From assembly GCA_021372535.1 (NCBI GenBank), contig JAJFUH010000029.1, positions 57,866 to 121,865 on the forward strand: a DNA stretch of 64,000 nucleotides, given 5' to 3'. How positions within the stretch are numbered: position 1 is the first letter of the stretch; each line of letters opens with the position of its first letter. The stretch comes from a bacterium. Its GTDB lineage: Bacteria; Latescibacterota; Latescibacteria; Latescibacterales; Latescibacteraceae. Shown piece after piece: positions 54,635 through 62,847 of the stretch. A model generated the notes under the pieces. The model saw nothing but the letters and a program-made list of their open reading frames with translations, did no database searches and had not been told where the DNA came from. The translations under genes were made by a program, and so were the position numbers.

Positions 54635-55435
54635 ATGTCATCATTCGACGAACTGATAGCGGTCATGAAACGGCTTCACGATCCGGACGGCTGTCCATGG
54701 GATCGCGAGCAGACACACGAAAGCCTCAAGCCGTACCTTGTCGAGGAAACGTACGAGGCGCTCGAAGCCATAGATTCGGGCTCGGACGAGCGTCTTACCG
54801 AAGAGCTCGGCGATGTGCTCCTCCAGGTTGTCTTTCACGCGGAGATAGCCGCCCGTGGGGGACGGTTCACCATAGAGGATGTTGTCAGGGGCATCATCGA
54901 AAAACTCAAGCGCCGTCATCCTCATGTATACGGCGATACATGTGTTGACGGGTCGGAACAGGTCATAAAGAACTGGGAGGAGATCAAACGCCGCGAGAAA
55001 CGTGAGAAAAAAGCCGATGGCTCGGTGCTCGATGGCCTTCCGAAAGACCTTCCGGCGCTCATCAAAGCACGGCGCATACAGGAGAAAGTATCACGGGTTG
55101 GATTCGACTGGGCGCGAACCGAAGAGGTCATGATGAAAGTCGACGAGGAGCTCAGAGAGCTCAAGGAGGCAAGCCAGGCACAGAACAGGGAAGCTATCGA
55201 GGAAGAGCTGGGCGACCTCCTGTTTGCCATCGCGAATCTTGCGCGTTTCGTGAGCCTCTGCCCGGAAGATGCGCTCAGAAAAACCATCGACAAGTTCCAG
55301 CGGCGCTTCCGGTATATCGAGCGCGAGCTCCCTAAACGGGGACTGAAACTCGGCGAGGCATCCCTTGAGGAGATGGACAAGCTCTGGGAAGAAATCAAAA
55401 AAGAGGAGCGCGACAAGCCGAATCAAAAAAACTGA
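54635..55435 (+). CDS. mazG: MazG nucleoside triphosphate pyrophosphohydrolase
   Basis: This 266-residue enzyme hydrolyses (d)NTPs to NMP and pyrophosphate, probably as house-cleaning. It has two MazG domains: the first has CPWDREQTHESLKPYLVEET with EELGDVLLQVVFHAEIA (metal ligands E, E and D), and the second has KVDEELRELKEA with EEELGDLLFAIANLARF. Length matches E. coli MazG. GGAG precedes the ATG. It stands alone between family F and the Q/N-rich gene, with no obvious operon. Confidence 0.96.
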   Translation: MSSFDELIAVMKRLHDPDGCPWDREQTHESLKPYLVEETYEALEAIDSGSDERLTEELGDVLLQVVFHAEIAARGGRFTIEDVVRGIIEKLKRRHPHVYGDTCVDGSEQVIKNWEEIKRREKREKKADGSVLDGLPKDLPALIKARRIQEKVSRVGFDWARTEEVMMKVDEELRELKEASQAQNREAIEEELGDLLFAIANLARFVSLCPEDALRKTIDKFQRRFRYIERELPKRGLKLGEASLEEMDKLWEEIKKEERDKPNQKN

Positions 55436-55667
55436 TACATCATTGTAGCATACGATGTTTCGGGCATTCCCCATTTTTCCGGTGTTCGCCTTCGAGTCTT
55501 CCCGCTGTGACGCGGCGCAGAGCATAGTGAGCGGAGAAATTTTTCAATCTTACGGATTTGAAAGCGAAATAGAGTGACTGCACAAGAAAATTATTGCGCA
55601 TTATTAGCATTTTCGATATATTATTGATTGCAAATGCTATGAACCCTCAACTGTCAGAGGTGGCTAT

Positions 55668-56111
55668 ATGAATATTCCGAATGTGCAGAACCAGAATAAC
55701 ACTGTCACGAACAATACCGCGCAGACAGATATGCGACAGGCTCGGCAGACTGCCCAGAACACACCGCAGAACCAGGCAAATACGGGTACGAATACCGATA
55801 CCTACACACGGTCTCCCATGGTGGAAAGACTCAAAAAACTCAATGACAGGAAGCAGAACCTCCAGCAGGAGCTGACCACTCTGCAACAGCAGAATCCCGT
55901 CGAAACAGGCCGTGAGCGCACCACAACTGTCGTCCGCGAACTCAACGGCATCGAGCGTGATATACAGAACCTTACAAACAAACAACCGGACAATACCGAA
56001 CGCAGACAGATGGAGGCGATTCAGCAGTATACCGAACAGAACCAGACAATTACCCGCAATCAGAACAATCCGAACAATAATGTAAAAAATGCCATGGGCC
56101 TCCTGGGCTGA
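55668..56111 (+). CDS. Q/N-rich small protein with central coiled coil
   Basis: This 147-residue protein begins with a low-complexity stretch rich in Asn, Gln and Thr (MNIPNVQNQNNTVTNNTAQ...) of about 45 residues. A charged helical part follows (about 50-110; MVERLKKLNDRKQNLQQELT), likely a coiled coil, then another Asn/Gln-rich tail ending NNPNNNVKNAMGLLG. No cysteine, signal peptide or known domain is seen. AGAGGTGG precedes the ATG and a strong terminator follows, so it looks like a real, separately transcribed gene. Possible roles include self-assembly or RNA/protein binding, but function is unknown. Confidence 0.75.
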   Translation: MNIPNVQNQNNTVTNNTAQTDMRQARQTAQNTPQNQANTGTNTDTYTRSPMVERLKKLNDRKQNLQQELTTLQQQNPVETGRERTTTVVRELNGIERDIQNLTNKQPDNTERRQMEAIQQYTEQNQTITRNQNNPNNNVKNAMGLLG

Positions 56112-56428
56112 TTATCATATACACGCCATCCTGACATGATCGTGCAGTCAAGGTGGTAAGAGTTTCCGTTGATGAGCTTGAAAACCCGGAACAGGGAATT
56201 TAACAATATCCCCTGTTCCGGGTTTTTTATTGAAAATTTCAATCTGCCCGCAGTCCCTGTATACTTAATCCCTCCGATAAATTATTCCGGAAAAAAACAG
56301 ATGTAACTCACTGAGTTGCCCGACAGCATGTTTTTCCCTATATTGAAACAGAACTATCGTTTATGAGATGACTGTCACAGATAAACTCCTGCGAGGTATA
56401 CCTGTTCTTCTCTATCGTAATCGCCCTC
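56112..56428. other. Gap after the Q/N-rich gene (terminator; upstream of TauE-like gene)
   Basis: This stretch contains the terminator at 56183-56228 and no other gene. From 56372 the TauE-like reading frame is open with no stop but no ATG, so the true start of that gene may lie here. Confidence 0.5.
56183..56228 (+). terminator. Strong intrinsic terminator after the Q/N-rich gene
   Basis: AACCCGGAACAGGG and CCCTGTTCCGGGTT form a perfect 14-bp stem around a 14-nt loop, with TTTTTT at the end. It lies about 70 bp past the stop codon. Confidence 0.95.
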
Positions 56429-57151
56429 GTGCTCGTTTCGTTCCTGGCATATGTCGTTAAAGCAACGACCGGTTTCGGGACAGCCATTATCATCGTTTCG
56501 ATCGGCTCGCTTCTGATCGGCACATACGAGGCGGTAATCCTTACCGCCCTGATCGATACGGCTGGCGGAACGATACTGTATATACGCGATCCGGTGAAAG
56601 ACAACCGATCATACTGGATTCCGCTTGCGGTCGCCATGATAATCGGGTCCGTTGCCGGCGCTCTCATTCTCAAAGCGATACCTGTGCGACGGTTCGATAT
56701 CCTGCTCGGTGTGGTAATCGCCGTGCTCGGATTCTGGTTTATCCTCGGCCGCGGCGCCGATGGAGAATCATGCCTTGAACAGGAACTCCCGTCACAGTGC
56801 AGCGGCAGCGATCTGGCGGTATCCGCGTTTTCCGGGCTGTGTGGAGGTCTATTCGCCGTGGGGGGACCGCCCATCGTCTACTGGCTCGGGAGACGGTTTG
56901 CGAAACACGCTTTCCGTCGCGCCCTCATCGTGGTTTTTTTCCTCGCCACCATCGCGCGGGTCATAACCTATGGCGCATCGGGGCTTCTCAATGTGAAGCT
57001 TGCCGTTTACGCCCTGTATTCTCTTCCCGGGGTGGTTCTCGGCATCGTTCTCGGAAACCGGATATTCATCGCCCTCTCCGAACGGTGGTTCAGCCGTGTT
57101 GTCGGGGTGCTGCTCATCATCGTTTCGCTGAAACTTTTATTTTTACGGTAA
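56429..57151 (+). CDS. TauE/SafE (TSUP) family permease
   Basis: This inner-membrane protein has about six to seven hydrophobic helices and the motif AYVVKATTGFGTAIIIV at the N-terminal end, with SGLCGGLFAVGGPPIVYW (about 135-152), the two half-repeats of TauE/SafE exporters. Substrates are often sulfite, sulfoacetate or other organic anions. The GTG start at 56429 leaves the first helix cut short. The same frame is open upstream to a CTG at 56372, reading LSQINSCEVYLFFSIVIAL, which would complete the helix, but no standard start codon is there. A non-standard start or a sequence error is possible. Confidence 0.83.
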   Translation: MLVSFLAYVVKATTGFGTAIIIVSIGSLLIGTYEAVILTALIDTAGGTILYIRDPVKDNRSYWIPLAVAMIIGSVAGALILKAIPVRRFDILLGVVIAVLGFWFILGRGADGESCLEQELPSQCSGSDLAVSAFSGLCGGLFAVGGPPIVYWLGRRFAKHAFRRALIVVFFLATIARVITYGASGLLNVKLAVYALYSLPGVVLGIVLGNRIFIALSERWFSRVVGVLLIIVSLKLLFLR

Positions 57152-57215
57152 TATCTGTTGATTATTCAGGAAGGTTTTTACAGTTTTACAGGAGTTGTGG
57201 GATAAATATCATTTT

Positions 57216-57410
57216 CTGGTTTTTCAACCAGGGCATAAATTTACGAATGAGATGTTTTATACGTTAAAATGTCATTCCCGTGAAAACGGGAATCCATCAT
57301 CTATTGCTCTTGCCGGAACGATCGTAATACTGGATTCCCAATTCACTTCGCTCTTGGGAATGACAATACTCGTACAATGGATGAATGATTATGAGCTTAT
57401 GAATGACCAG
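57216..57410 (+). repeat. Family D interspersed repeat, copy D2
   Basis: This near-complete copy of the element at 28171-28366 has ACGAATGAGATGTTTT, CATTCCCGTGAAAACGGGAA, TCCATCATCTATTGCTC, TGGATTCCCAATTCACTTCG, CTCTTGGGAATGACAATACT and CGTACAATGG. It fills most of the gap before the UroD-family gene. Confidence 0.85.
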
Positions 57411-57463
57411 ATATTATTATACCATACTGCAGAATTACATCATAACGAGAGGATGGTGCCCCT

Positions 57464-58567
57464 ATGAAACCGCGTGAACGTGTCCTCAAAGCATTCAGGA
57501 AAATAGACGGTTTTCCCGACCGTGTCCCCGTCCAGTTCGAGCTCTGCCGTTCGCTGCTCGATCATTTCGGTAAAAAACTCGGCATACCCGCCCGGTATAC
57601 GGACAACCTCTACGAGGATGTGACCTACCGTATCAGCGGAAACGAGGTGCGCACAGCCATGGGGTGCGATGTGGTCGTCACCGGCGCAGGTACCGCCCGC
57701 GATTTCATGGCGAAGAAAAACAGCGACGGCACCTGGCTCAACGAATACGGCATGCGTATGCGGCAGGGAGACATCTATGTCGAGGTTGCGGAATATCCGC
57801 TTGCCCATGTGCAGACAGCATCAGATGTGAAGGCATATACCTTCCCCGATCCCCATGCGGCGGGACGGTATGACGATGCGGAAGACCTCGTGCGGAAATA
57901 CGGGGACGATTACTTCATCATCGGCGATATCGAGGTGACCATCTTCAGCCTTGCCCACCAGCTTGTCGGCTTCGAAAAGCTCCTCCTCGACATGGCGCTC
58001 GGAGCAGAGTACCTCGAACCGCTGTTCAGCGCCTGCGCGGATTTCCAGACCGAGGTGGGTACACACCTCGTCGAGCTCGGAGTCGACGCGATCTGGTCAG
58101 GTGACGATTTCGGGAGCCAGACCGACCTCCTCATGTCGCCGCAGATGTTCAGAGACCTTCTGAAAAACCATTACACGCGAATGAATGGGGCATTCAAAAA
58201 AATAAATCCCGGCATCGTTCCCATTCTTCACTGTGACGGCGCTGTCAGCAAGCTTCTCGGCGATATCCGCGAAACGGGATTCGAGGTGTTCAATCCCGTA
58301 CAGCCGGGAGTTCCGGGTCACGGGCCGAAAGAACTCAAGGACAGGTTCGGCGATGCGTTCATCTTCTGGGGCGCAATCGACCAGCAGGACCTCCTGCCAA
58401 AGGGAACGGACGAGGAACTCGAAGCCGACATCATAGAAAAAATCAGGATTCTCGGCAAAAACCGCGGATACATGATTTCCCCGGCCCATATCATTCAGGC
58501 CGATGTGTCTCCCGAACGTGTGGAAAAGTTTATCGAACTCTGTATCAGGTACGGCGGATATAAATGA
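57464..58567 (+). CDS. Uroporphyrinogen decarboxylase-family protein, 2
   Basis: This 367-residue TIM-barrel protein has the UroD/MtaA layout: MKPRERVLKAFRKIDGFPDR, DYFIIGDIEVTIFSLAHQLV, DAIWSGDDFGSQTDLLMSP, VPILHCDGAVSKLLGDIRET and AIDQQDLLPKG. The HCDG sequence lies where metal-binding HxC motifs of methyltransferase members occur. It is only distantly similar to the other UroD-family gene at 52333. GAGAGGATGG lies just before the ATG. It ends a few bases inside a small lipoprotein frame. A heme role is unlikely without hem genes, and methyl transfer is an alternative. Confidence 0.88.
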   Translation: MKPRERVLKAFRKIDGFPDRVPVQFELCRSLLDHFGKKLGIPARYTDNLYEDVTYRISGNEVRTAMGCDVVVTGAGTARDFMAKKNSDGTWLNEYGMRMRQGDIYVEVAEYPLAHVQTASDVKAYTFPDPHAAGRYDDAEDLVRKYGDDYFIIGDIEVTIFSLAHQLVGFEKLLLDMALGAEYLEPLFSACADFQTEVGTHLVELGVDAIWSGDDFGSQTDLLMSPQMFRDLLKNHYTRMNGAFKKINPGIVPILHCDGAVSKLLGDIRETGFEVFNPVQPGVPGHGPKELKDRFGDAFIFWGAIDQQDLLPKGTDEELEADIIEKIRILGKNRGYMISPAHIIQADVSPERVEKFIELCIRYGGYK

Positions 58568-58635
58568 TACGCAAGTACGGTAAAGATGCGAAAAAGCTCG
58601 TGGAAAAAGTAAGAAAGACTGAAGGATATAAAGGC

Positions 58636-59079
58636 ATGAAAGAAACTGCTATTAATCTGAAATCCGCGGCAATTGCATCTGTCGTGGTGCTTGCATGTTT
58701 CTCATGTTCTCATATGGAGAAAAAACCGGTCGATATGCCTCTGAGCATAACCATCGTGCCATTTGATGTGACCGAAATACGTCCGATACCCGGCGAAGAA
58801 CACAAATGTGGCCCAAGGTTTGTGAGCATCATGTATCCGAGTCCATCTTCAGTTACTCTTCAATTTTACTTCCATCTTCCGGCTGCCGCGCGTACCCGGA
58901 TCGATTTGTGTAACAACGCGGACAAGGTGGTGTCTACAATGATAGATAAACGCATGCAGAAGGGAGCCTATAAGCTGATTATCGATAATTCATACATCAT
59001 CGAGCCAGGGAAATATACATTGAAATTACTGGTTGATACTCAAATCGTCGGAACCAGAAACTTCACCATTATTAAGTAG
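58636..59079 (+). CDS. Small lipoprotein with FlgD/Ig-like fold
   Basis: I chose ATG 58636 (MKETAINLKSAAIASVVVLA) because it has AAAGG upstream and gives a lipoprotein signal (LACFSC). A longer frame from 58564 overlaps the UroD-family stop but spoils the signal. The 147-residue product then reads as a beta-rich domain (VTLQFYFHLPAAARTRIDLC and QKGAYKLIIDNSYIIEPGKY) similar to FlgD-type or T9SS-associated Ig folds. No catalytic residues are evident. It probably sits on the outer membrane or periplasmic face. Confidence 0.72.
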   Translation: MKETAINLKSAAIASVVVLACFSCSHMEKKPVDMPLSITIVPFDVTEIRPIPGEEHKCGPRFVSIMYPSPSSVTLQFYFHLPAAARTRIDLCNNADKVVSTMIDKRMQKGAYKLIIDNSYIIEPGKYTLKLLVDTQIVGTRNFTIIK

Positions 59080-59343
59080 TTTACCAACTAATAATAAACA
59101 GAATCCCTTTAATGGATACCGGAGTCGCAAATTTAATATATGATTAAATTTCTTGTTTCAATTAATAAACCCTGTTACATACAAAAAAATCTATAATGAT
59201 CGATATTTTTTACATATCAATGATATCATCTATTAGAATACAAATAGGATTTGGTATAACTCATGACATGAAACGTATTTTCAGATTGATAAAACGCCCG
59301 ACGGGCGAACGGACAAAGACTGTTTTTTTCAGGGAGAATCAGG

Positions 59344-60000
59344 ATGTATATCAATCGGGTATTTCTCGTTTGCATGGTTGTTGCACTGGCGGCATTCACC
59401 GCTTCGGCCCTGTGGTCGCAGACGCCTGAAAAGGAACGGAGTATCGATGAGAAAGTGCAGCAGTTTCTCGCCGCCGAACGGACGAAATGGAGGGATATGA
59501 ACGTCCCCGAGTCGGATGGCAAAGTGCTGTACGATATCATAATCGAGCATAAATACACAAAAGCCCTCGAAATCGGCACATCGACGGGGCATTCGGGAAT
59601 ATGGATATCCTGGGCGCTGAGCAAAACCGGCGGAAAGCTCACAACCATCGAAATCGACGAGTCCCGTCACAAAAAAGCGCTCGAGAATTTTAAGAAAGCT
59701 GGGCTTTCGGATTATATAGACGCCCGTCTTGCCGATGCCCACGATCTCGTACCGAAACTGGAGGGGCCGTTCGATTTCGTTTTTTCCGATGCGGACAAGG
59801 AGTGGTATAAAAACTACTTTGTAGCGGTTTATCCGAAGCTCGAAGCCGGCGGGTGTTTCACCGCGCACAATGTCCTCAACCGTTATACGGGAACGGAGGA
59901 ATTCCTCGATTATGTGAAAAGCCTTCCCGACATGGAAACGACGATTGTCCGTTCGAGCGGCTCGGGGATTTCGGTCAGCTACAAAAAGCCTAAACCCTGA
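59344..60000 (+). CDS. Exported class I (CCoAOMT-type) O-methyltransferase
   Basis: This 218-residue protein has a convincing Sec signal (MYINRVFLVCMVVALAAFTASALWSQ), then a methyltransferase with motif I ALEIGTSTGHSGIW, TTIEIDESR and the metal-binding FDFVFSDADKEWYKNYF of caffeoyl-CoA O-methyltransferase-type enzymes. S-adenosylmethionine is made in the cytoplasm, so an exported enzyme of this type is unusual. The signal may instead be an anchor that leaves the domain on the other side. GGGAGAATCAGG precedes the ATG. No partner genes nearby. Confidence 0.82.
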   Translation: MYINRVFLVCMVVALAAFTASALWSQTPEKERSIDEKVQQFLAAERTKWRDMNVPESDGKVLYDIIIEHKYTKALEIGTSTGHSGIWISWALSKTGGKLTTIEIDESRHKKALENFKKAGLSDYIDARLADAHDLVPKLEGPFDFVFSDADKEWYKNYFVAVYPKLEAGGCFTAHNVLNRYTGTEEFLDYVKSLPDMETTIVRSSGSGISVSYKKPKP

Positions 60001-60066
60001 AATGATCCCTTTCATTTGCACATCCATTCGTTCCGCTGTACCACAGCGAATCGGAGATGTGTGGAC

Positions 60067-60960
60067 TCACCAGCCATGGAATCCCGCAAGCACCGCGATA
60101 ATCCCTGTCGGCATTCCCGCTTTGAGGAGTGTCGAAACACGCCGCAGATTCTTTTCCGAGTTATCCCTGAGTGCCGAAATGGCGGAATAGATCAGAACCG
60201 GACAGACTCCGAGCACGACAAGAAACGTGTACCCGTGGCCGAATACTCCGGTAACGGAGGGGATTGTCACGAGGACGGCGAGCACTGACAGCACGGCTGA
60301 AGCCAGCCTGCAGGCGGCACGTGCTCCCCGGAGTGTTGCGACGGTTTCGATGCCTGCCCTCCGGTCGCCGCGGAGGTCGGCGGCATCCTTGATGAGCTCG
60401 CGGCCGAGATGATAGAGAAGGGCGAATGATGCGGGAACGAGCGCTTCGCGAACGCAATGCCCGGCAACACCGCCGTAGATGAAGGCCAGTCCTCCGAGCG
60501 CGGAGACTGTCAGATTTCCCGCAAGCGGAACACCCTTGAGTTTCAGATCATACACTGTGAGGAGAAGCGCTGCGGTGAGGGCGAGCACAACACCCGTAAA
60601 ACCGAGGAATATCCCCATGATTATCCCCGCAAGGGTGAGCAGGAAGGCAAAAACCGCCGCTCCTTTCGATGATACACGCCCCGAGGGGATGGGACGGTGC
60701 GGCGCATTGACAGCGTCGGTCGAAACATCCCGTATATCGTTGAGAATGTTTCCGGCGGCGAGTATGAACGATGCGGAAACGGCGGCAATCACCGTGCGGA
60801 CGGCCCAGGGCGGCACAGCGCCATGAACCGGGGATCGGACAAGTTCCGCCGCGAGGGTGAGAGGCCTGTCGCCGATTATACCGCCGCAGAGCACCGAAAG
60901 GCCGCATATGAGCATGTTTACCGGCCGGGTGAGTTCGATATAGCCTCTCATGGCTGCCAT
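60067..60960 (-). CDS. UbiA-family prenyltransferase
   Basis: This 297-residue membrane protein has about eight to nine helices and the two Asp-rich motifs of the family: NDIRDVSTD (about 67-75) and DLRGDRRAG (about 195-203). It transfers a prenyl group to an aromatic or glycerol-phosphate acceptor. The sequence NAPHRPIPSGRVS is typical of the geranylgeranylglyceryl phosphate synthase-like and 4-hydroxybenzoate-type members. The start ATG shares bases with the stop of the upstream XPB-N-like gene (TGATG), implying co-translation. Substrate uncertain. Confidence 0.9.
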   Translation of the reverse strand: MAAMRGYIELTRPVNMLICGLSVLCGGIIGDRPLTLAAELVRSPVHGAVPPWAVRTVIAAVSASFILAAGNILNDIRDVSTDAVNAPHRPIPSGRVSSKGAAVFAFLLTLAGIIMGIFLGFTGVVLALTAALLLTVYDLKLKGVPLAGNLTVSALGGLAFIYGGVAGHCVREALVPASFALLYHLGRELIKDAADLRGDRRAGIETVATLRGARAACRLASAVLSVLAVLVTIPSVTGVFGHGYTFLVVLGVCPVLIYSAISALRDNSEKNLRRVSTLLKAGMPTGIIAVLAGFHGW

Positions 60961-62606
60961 CAGGATTCGCCGTTCGATAAAAGATTGTCGGGGATGATAA
61001 ATTCGGAGCGTGCGGGCATTAAATCCTTTTCCCTCACAACCTCGTCGATACCGACAGGAGTGAATGTTTCACTGGTAAAGATGATGTCCGCGGACGGTCC
61101 GCCGAATATTTCAGGCTGGTAGCCGGTATCTTTCAAAATATCGGTAATTGCAGAAATACGGTCGCCGGAAATGACAAGAACGGTATCGGAGATCCGTTCT
61201 TTGACGTATGGCGCGATTTTGGGGATGTGCATGACGCTGCTGCATACCGCCGTATCACGGAACCGCATGAGCGTTGTCCGCTCAAAACGGATACTGCCGT
61301 ACGCCTCGGCCCAGCTCTCGATGGAGAAACGGACATTCTGGGGTATCGGCGTCCGCGAGTGACGGTCGAAAAAACCGACTATCTCGCCGGTGTTCATACC
61401 ACGCTCGCGGGCGCGGGTTATCCCTTCACGGGTCACCATGAATGTCAGGATGATGTCACGGTTCAGGCGCTCGGTGAGGAGTTCGAGCTTGAACCGTATG
61501 AGCGGGTTGAGTTCCGGTCCCACGATGATTTCGAAATTGGGCTGGACAGTGAAGAAGTCGGAGGAGTTTCCATCGATGGGGAGCCCATCTCCCCGGAAAA
61601 AGCGCTCTCCTGTCACGGTCATGAAAAACCGTCCGTTTTTGTATGAAATCAGCCCCAGATGATAGAGTATTGTCAGAATTTCGCGAATCCGCGCCTCGAT
61701 TCGTGAAAAACCGCCCTGGGCCATCGTTCCCGTATGAAGGAAATTCGCCAGCTCCGAGATGCTGAAACCCGTACCCGGGGAAACCTCGCCGAGGATTCCC
61801 CCGAACGCGGTCATGACAGAGTGATCCTGGAGCGTCCGCACAAGCGCAAACGATACGATATCCTGAAAACGAACGGCGGCGGAAAGATGAAGCCATCCGC
61901 TCAGTTTCTCCGTGGCATGCGCTTTCCGGTGGTCGAAGTCGATGAGTTTACGGTTTTTGAGGTATTCCATCACAAAAGCGTTGCGGTGTTCCTTCTGGAA
62001 ATTCACTGTGGGGTCAGCGCACGACGGAGATCCTTCGAACACCTTTTCGAGAAATGTTTTTTTAATATTCCCCTTGAGCGTAAGAGGGATGGTATCCTTG
62101 TAGGCTTCCGCGAGAAACGAGAAGATATCTTCCATGAGATTGGGTGTTGTAGCCGGTGGAATCGATCCGGCCGAATAAGCATTGGTAACGGCTTTTCCGA
62201 TAAGTATTCTCCGAACTTGCTCCCCGATGCCTTTCGGACAGAAATAGCGTGTTTCGTCCTCTTTTATCCCCCCCACGAGGGCAAACGGGATGAGTTCCTG
62301 CAGCCGTCGATGTACCTCGGGGCGTTTCATCCCGTTCAGCCTGTCGATTTTCCTCTCCAGAGCGGTTTCATGAATCCCGGCGCCATAGGAAAACGCAATG
62401 AGCGAGAGAAGCCTTCTGCTTTCCTCAGGAAGCTCCCGTAAAAGGCGTTCGGCAAGCGAACCGTCCCAGAACGCCCTGTCAACGGCATTGATAAGCTTGT
62501 TCCGGGCGCCGTATTCCACCGGCACCTTGAGAGTGCGGGCGATTCCCTTGAGGGTTTTCAACGGGATGTCGTGCAGGTAATCTCGCAGATACATTGGTAT
62601 ATTCAC
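60960..62606 (-). CDS. XPB-N-like helicase-associated protein
   Basis: This 548-residue soluble protein resembles the XPB/Ssl2 N-terminal helicase-associated domain. It has an N-terminal helical repeat region (about 10-150; YLHDIPLKTLKGIARTLKVP and LLRELPEESRRLLSLI), and a C-terminal part (about 360-530) with FFTVQPNFEIIVG, GMNTGEIVGFF and LVISGDRISAITDILKDTGY. There is no ATP-binding motif. Archaea and eukaryotes fuse this domain to XPB helicase, and here a separate XPB helicase lies upstream (62848 onward). It may act as its accessory or substrate-recognition subunit. UbiA begins within its stop codon. Confidence 0.8.
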   Translation of the reverse strand: MNIPMYLRDYLHDIPLKTLKGIARTLKVPVEYGARNKLINAVDRAFWDGSLAERLLRELPEESRRLLSLIAFSYGAGIHETALERKIDRLNGMKRPEVHRRLQELIPFALVGGIKEDETRYFCPKGIGEQVRRILIGKAVTNAYSAGSIPPATTPNLMEDIFSFLAEAYKDTIPLTLKGNIKKTFLEKVFEGSPSCADPTVNFQKEHRNAFVMEYLKNRKLIDFDHRKAHATEKLSGWLHLSAAVRFQDIVSFALVRTLQDHSVMTAFGGILGEVSPGTGFSISELANFLHTGTMAQGGFSRIEARIREILTILYHLGLISYKNGRFFMTVTGERFFRGDGLPIDGNSSDFFTVQPNFEIIVGPELNPLIRFKLELLTERLNRDIILTFMVTREGITRARERGMNTGEIVGFFDRHSRTPIPQNVRFSIESWAEAYGSIRFERTTLMRFRDTAVCSSVMHIPKIAPYVKERISDTVLVISGDRISAITDILKDTGYQPEIFGGPSADIIFTSETFTPVGIDEVVREKDLMPARSEFIIPDNLLSNGES

Positions 62607-62621
62607 CTGTTAACCAGATCT

Positions 62622-62775
62622 ATTCATAAATCTTTAATAGAACACGGAGTTACGTGGATTTGTTTATATATGGGTGTCACTTCTGCCGATCGCTAAAACA
62701 ATAAAATAGTACAAATCATATGTTACAATTCTTTGTGCCTTCGTGTCGTTGTGGTTAAATATTTTCATTAATTGT
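62622..62775 (+). repeat. Family E interspersed repeat, copy E3
   Basis: TTCATAAATCTTTAATAGAA then CACGGAGTTACGTGGATTTG begin the element, and TCTTTGTGCCTTCGTGTC with TTGTGGTTAAATATTTTCAT end it. These match 4782-4940 in order and spacing. It lies in the 241-bp gap between the XPB-like genes. Confidence 0.6.
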
Positions 62776-62847
62776 CCGTGTTAAGGTTCGGCAATTCCCC
62801 GATCGGCGATTGCCGCGAACCGGTGTTCACACCGCAGAAAAACATGC

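Noticed and set aside
55091-55525. 144-residue minus-strand frame after mazG
   Set aside because: It overlaps mazG, has no ribosome site or pattern, and mazG is unmistakable.
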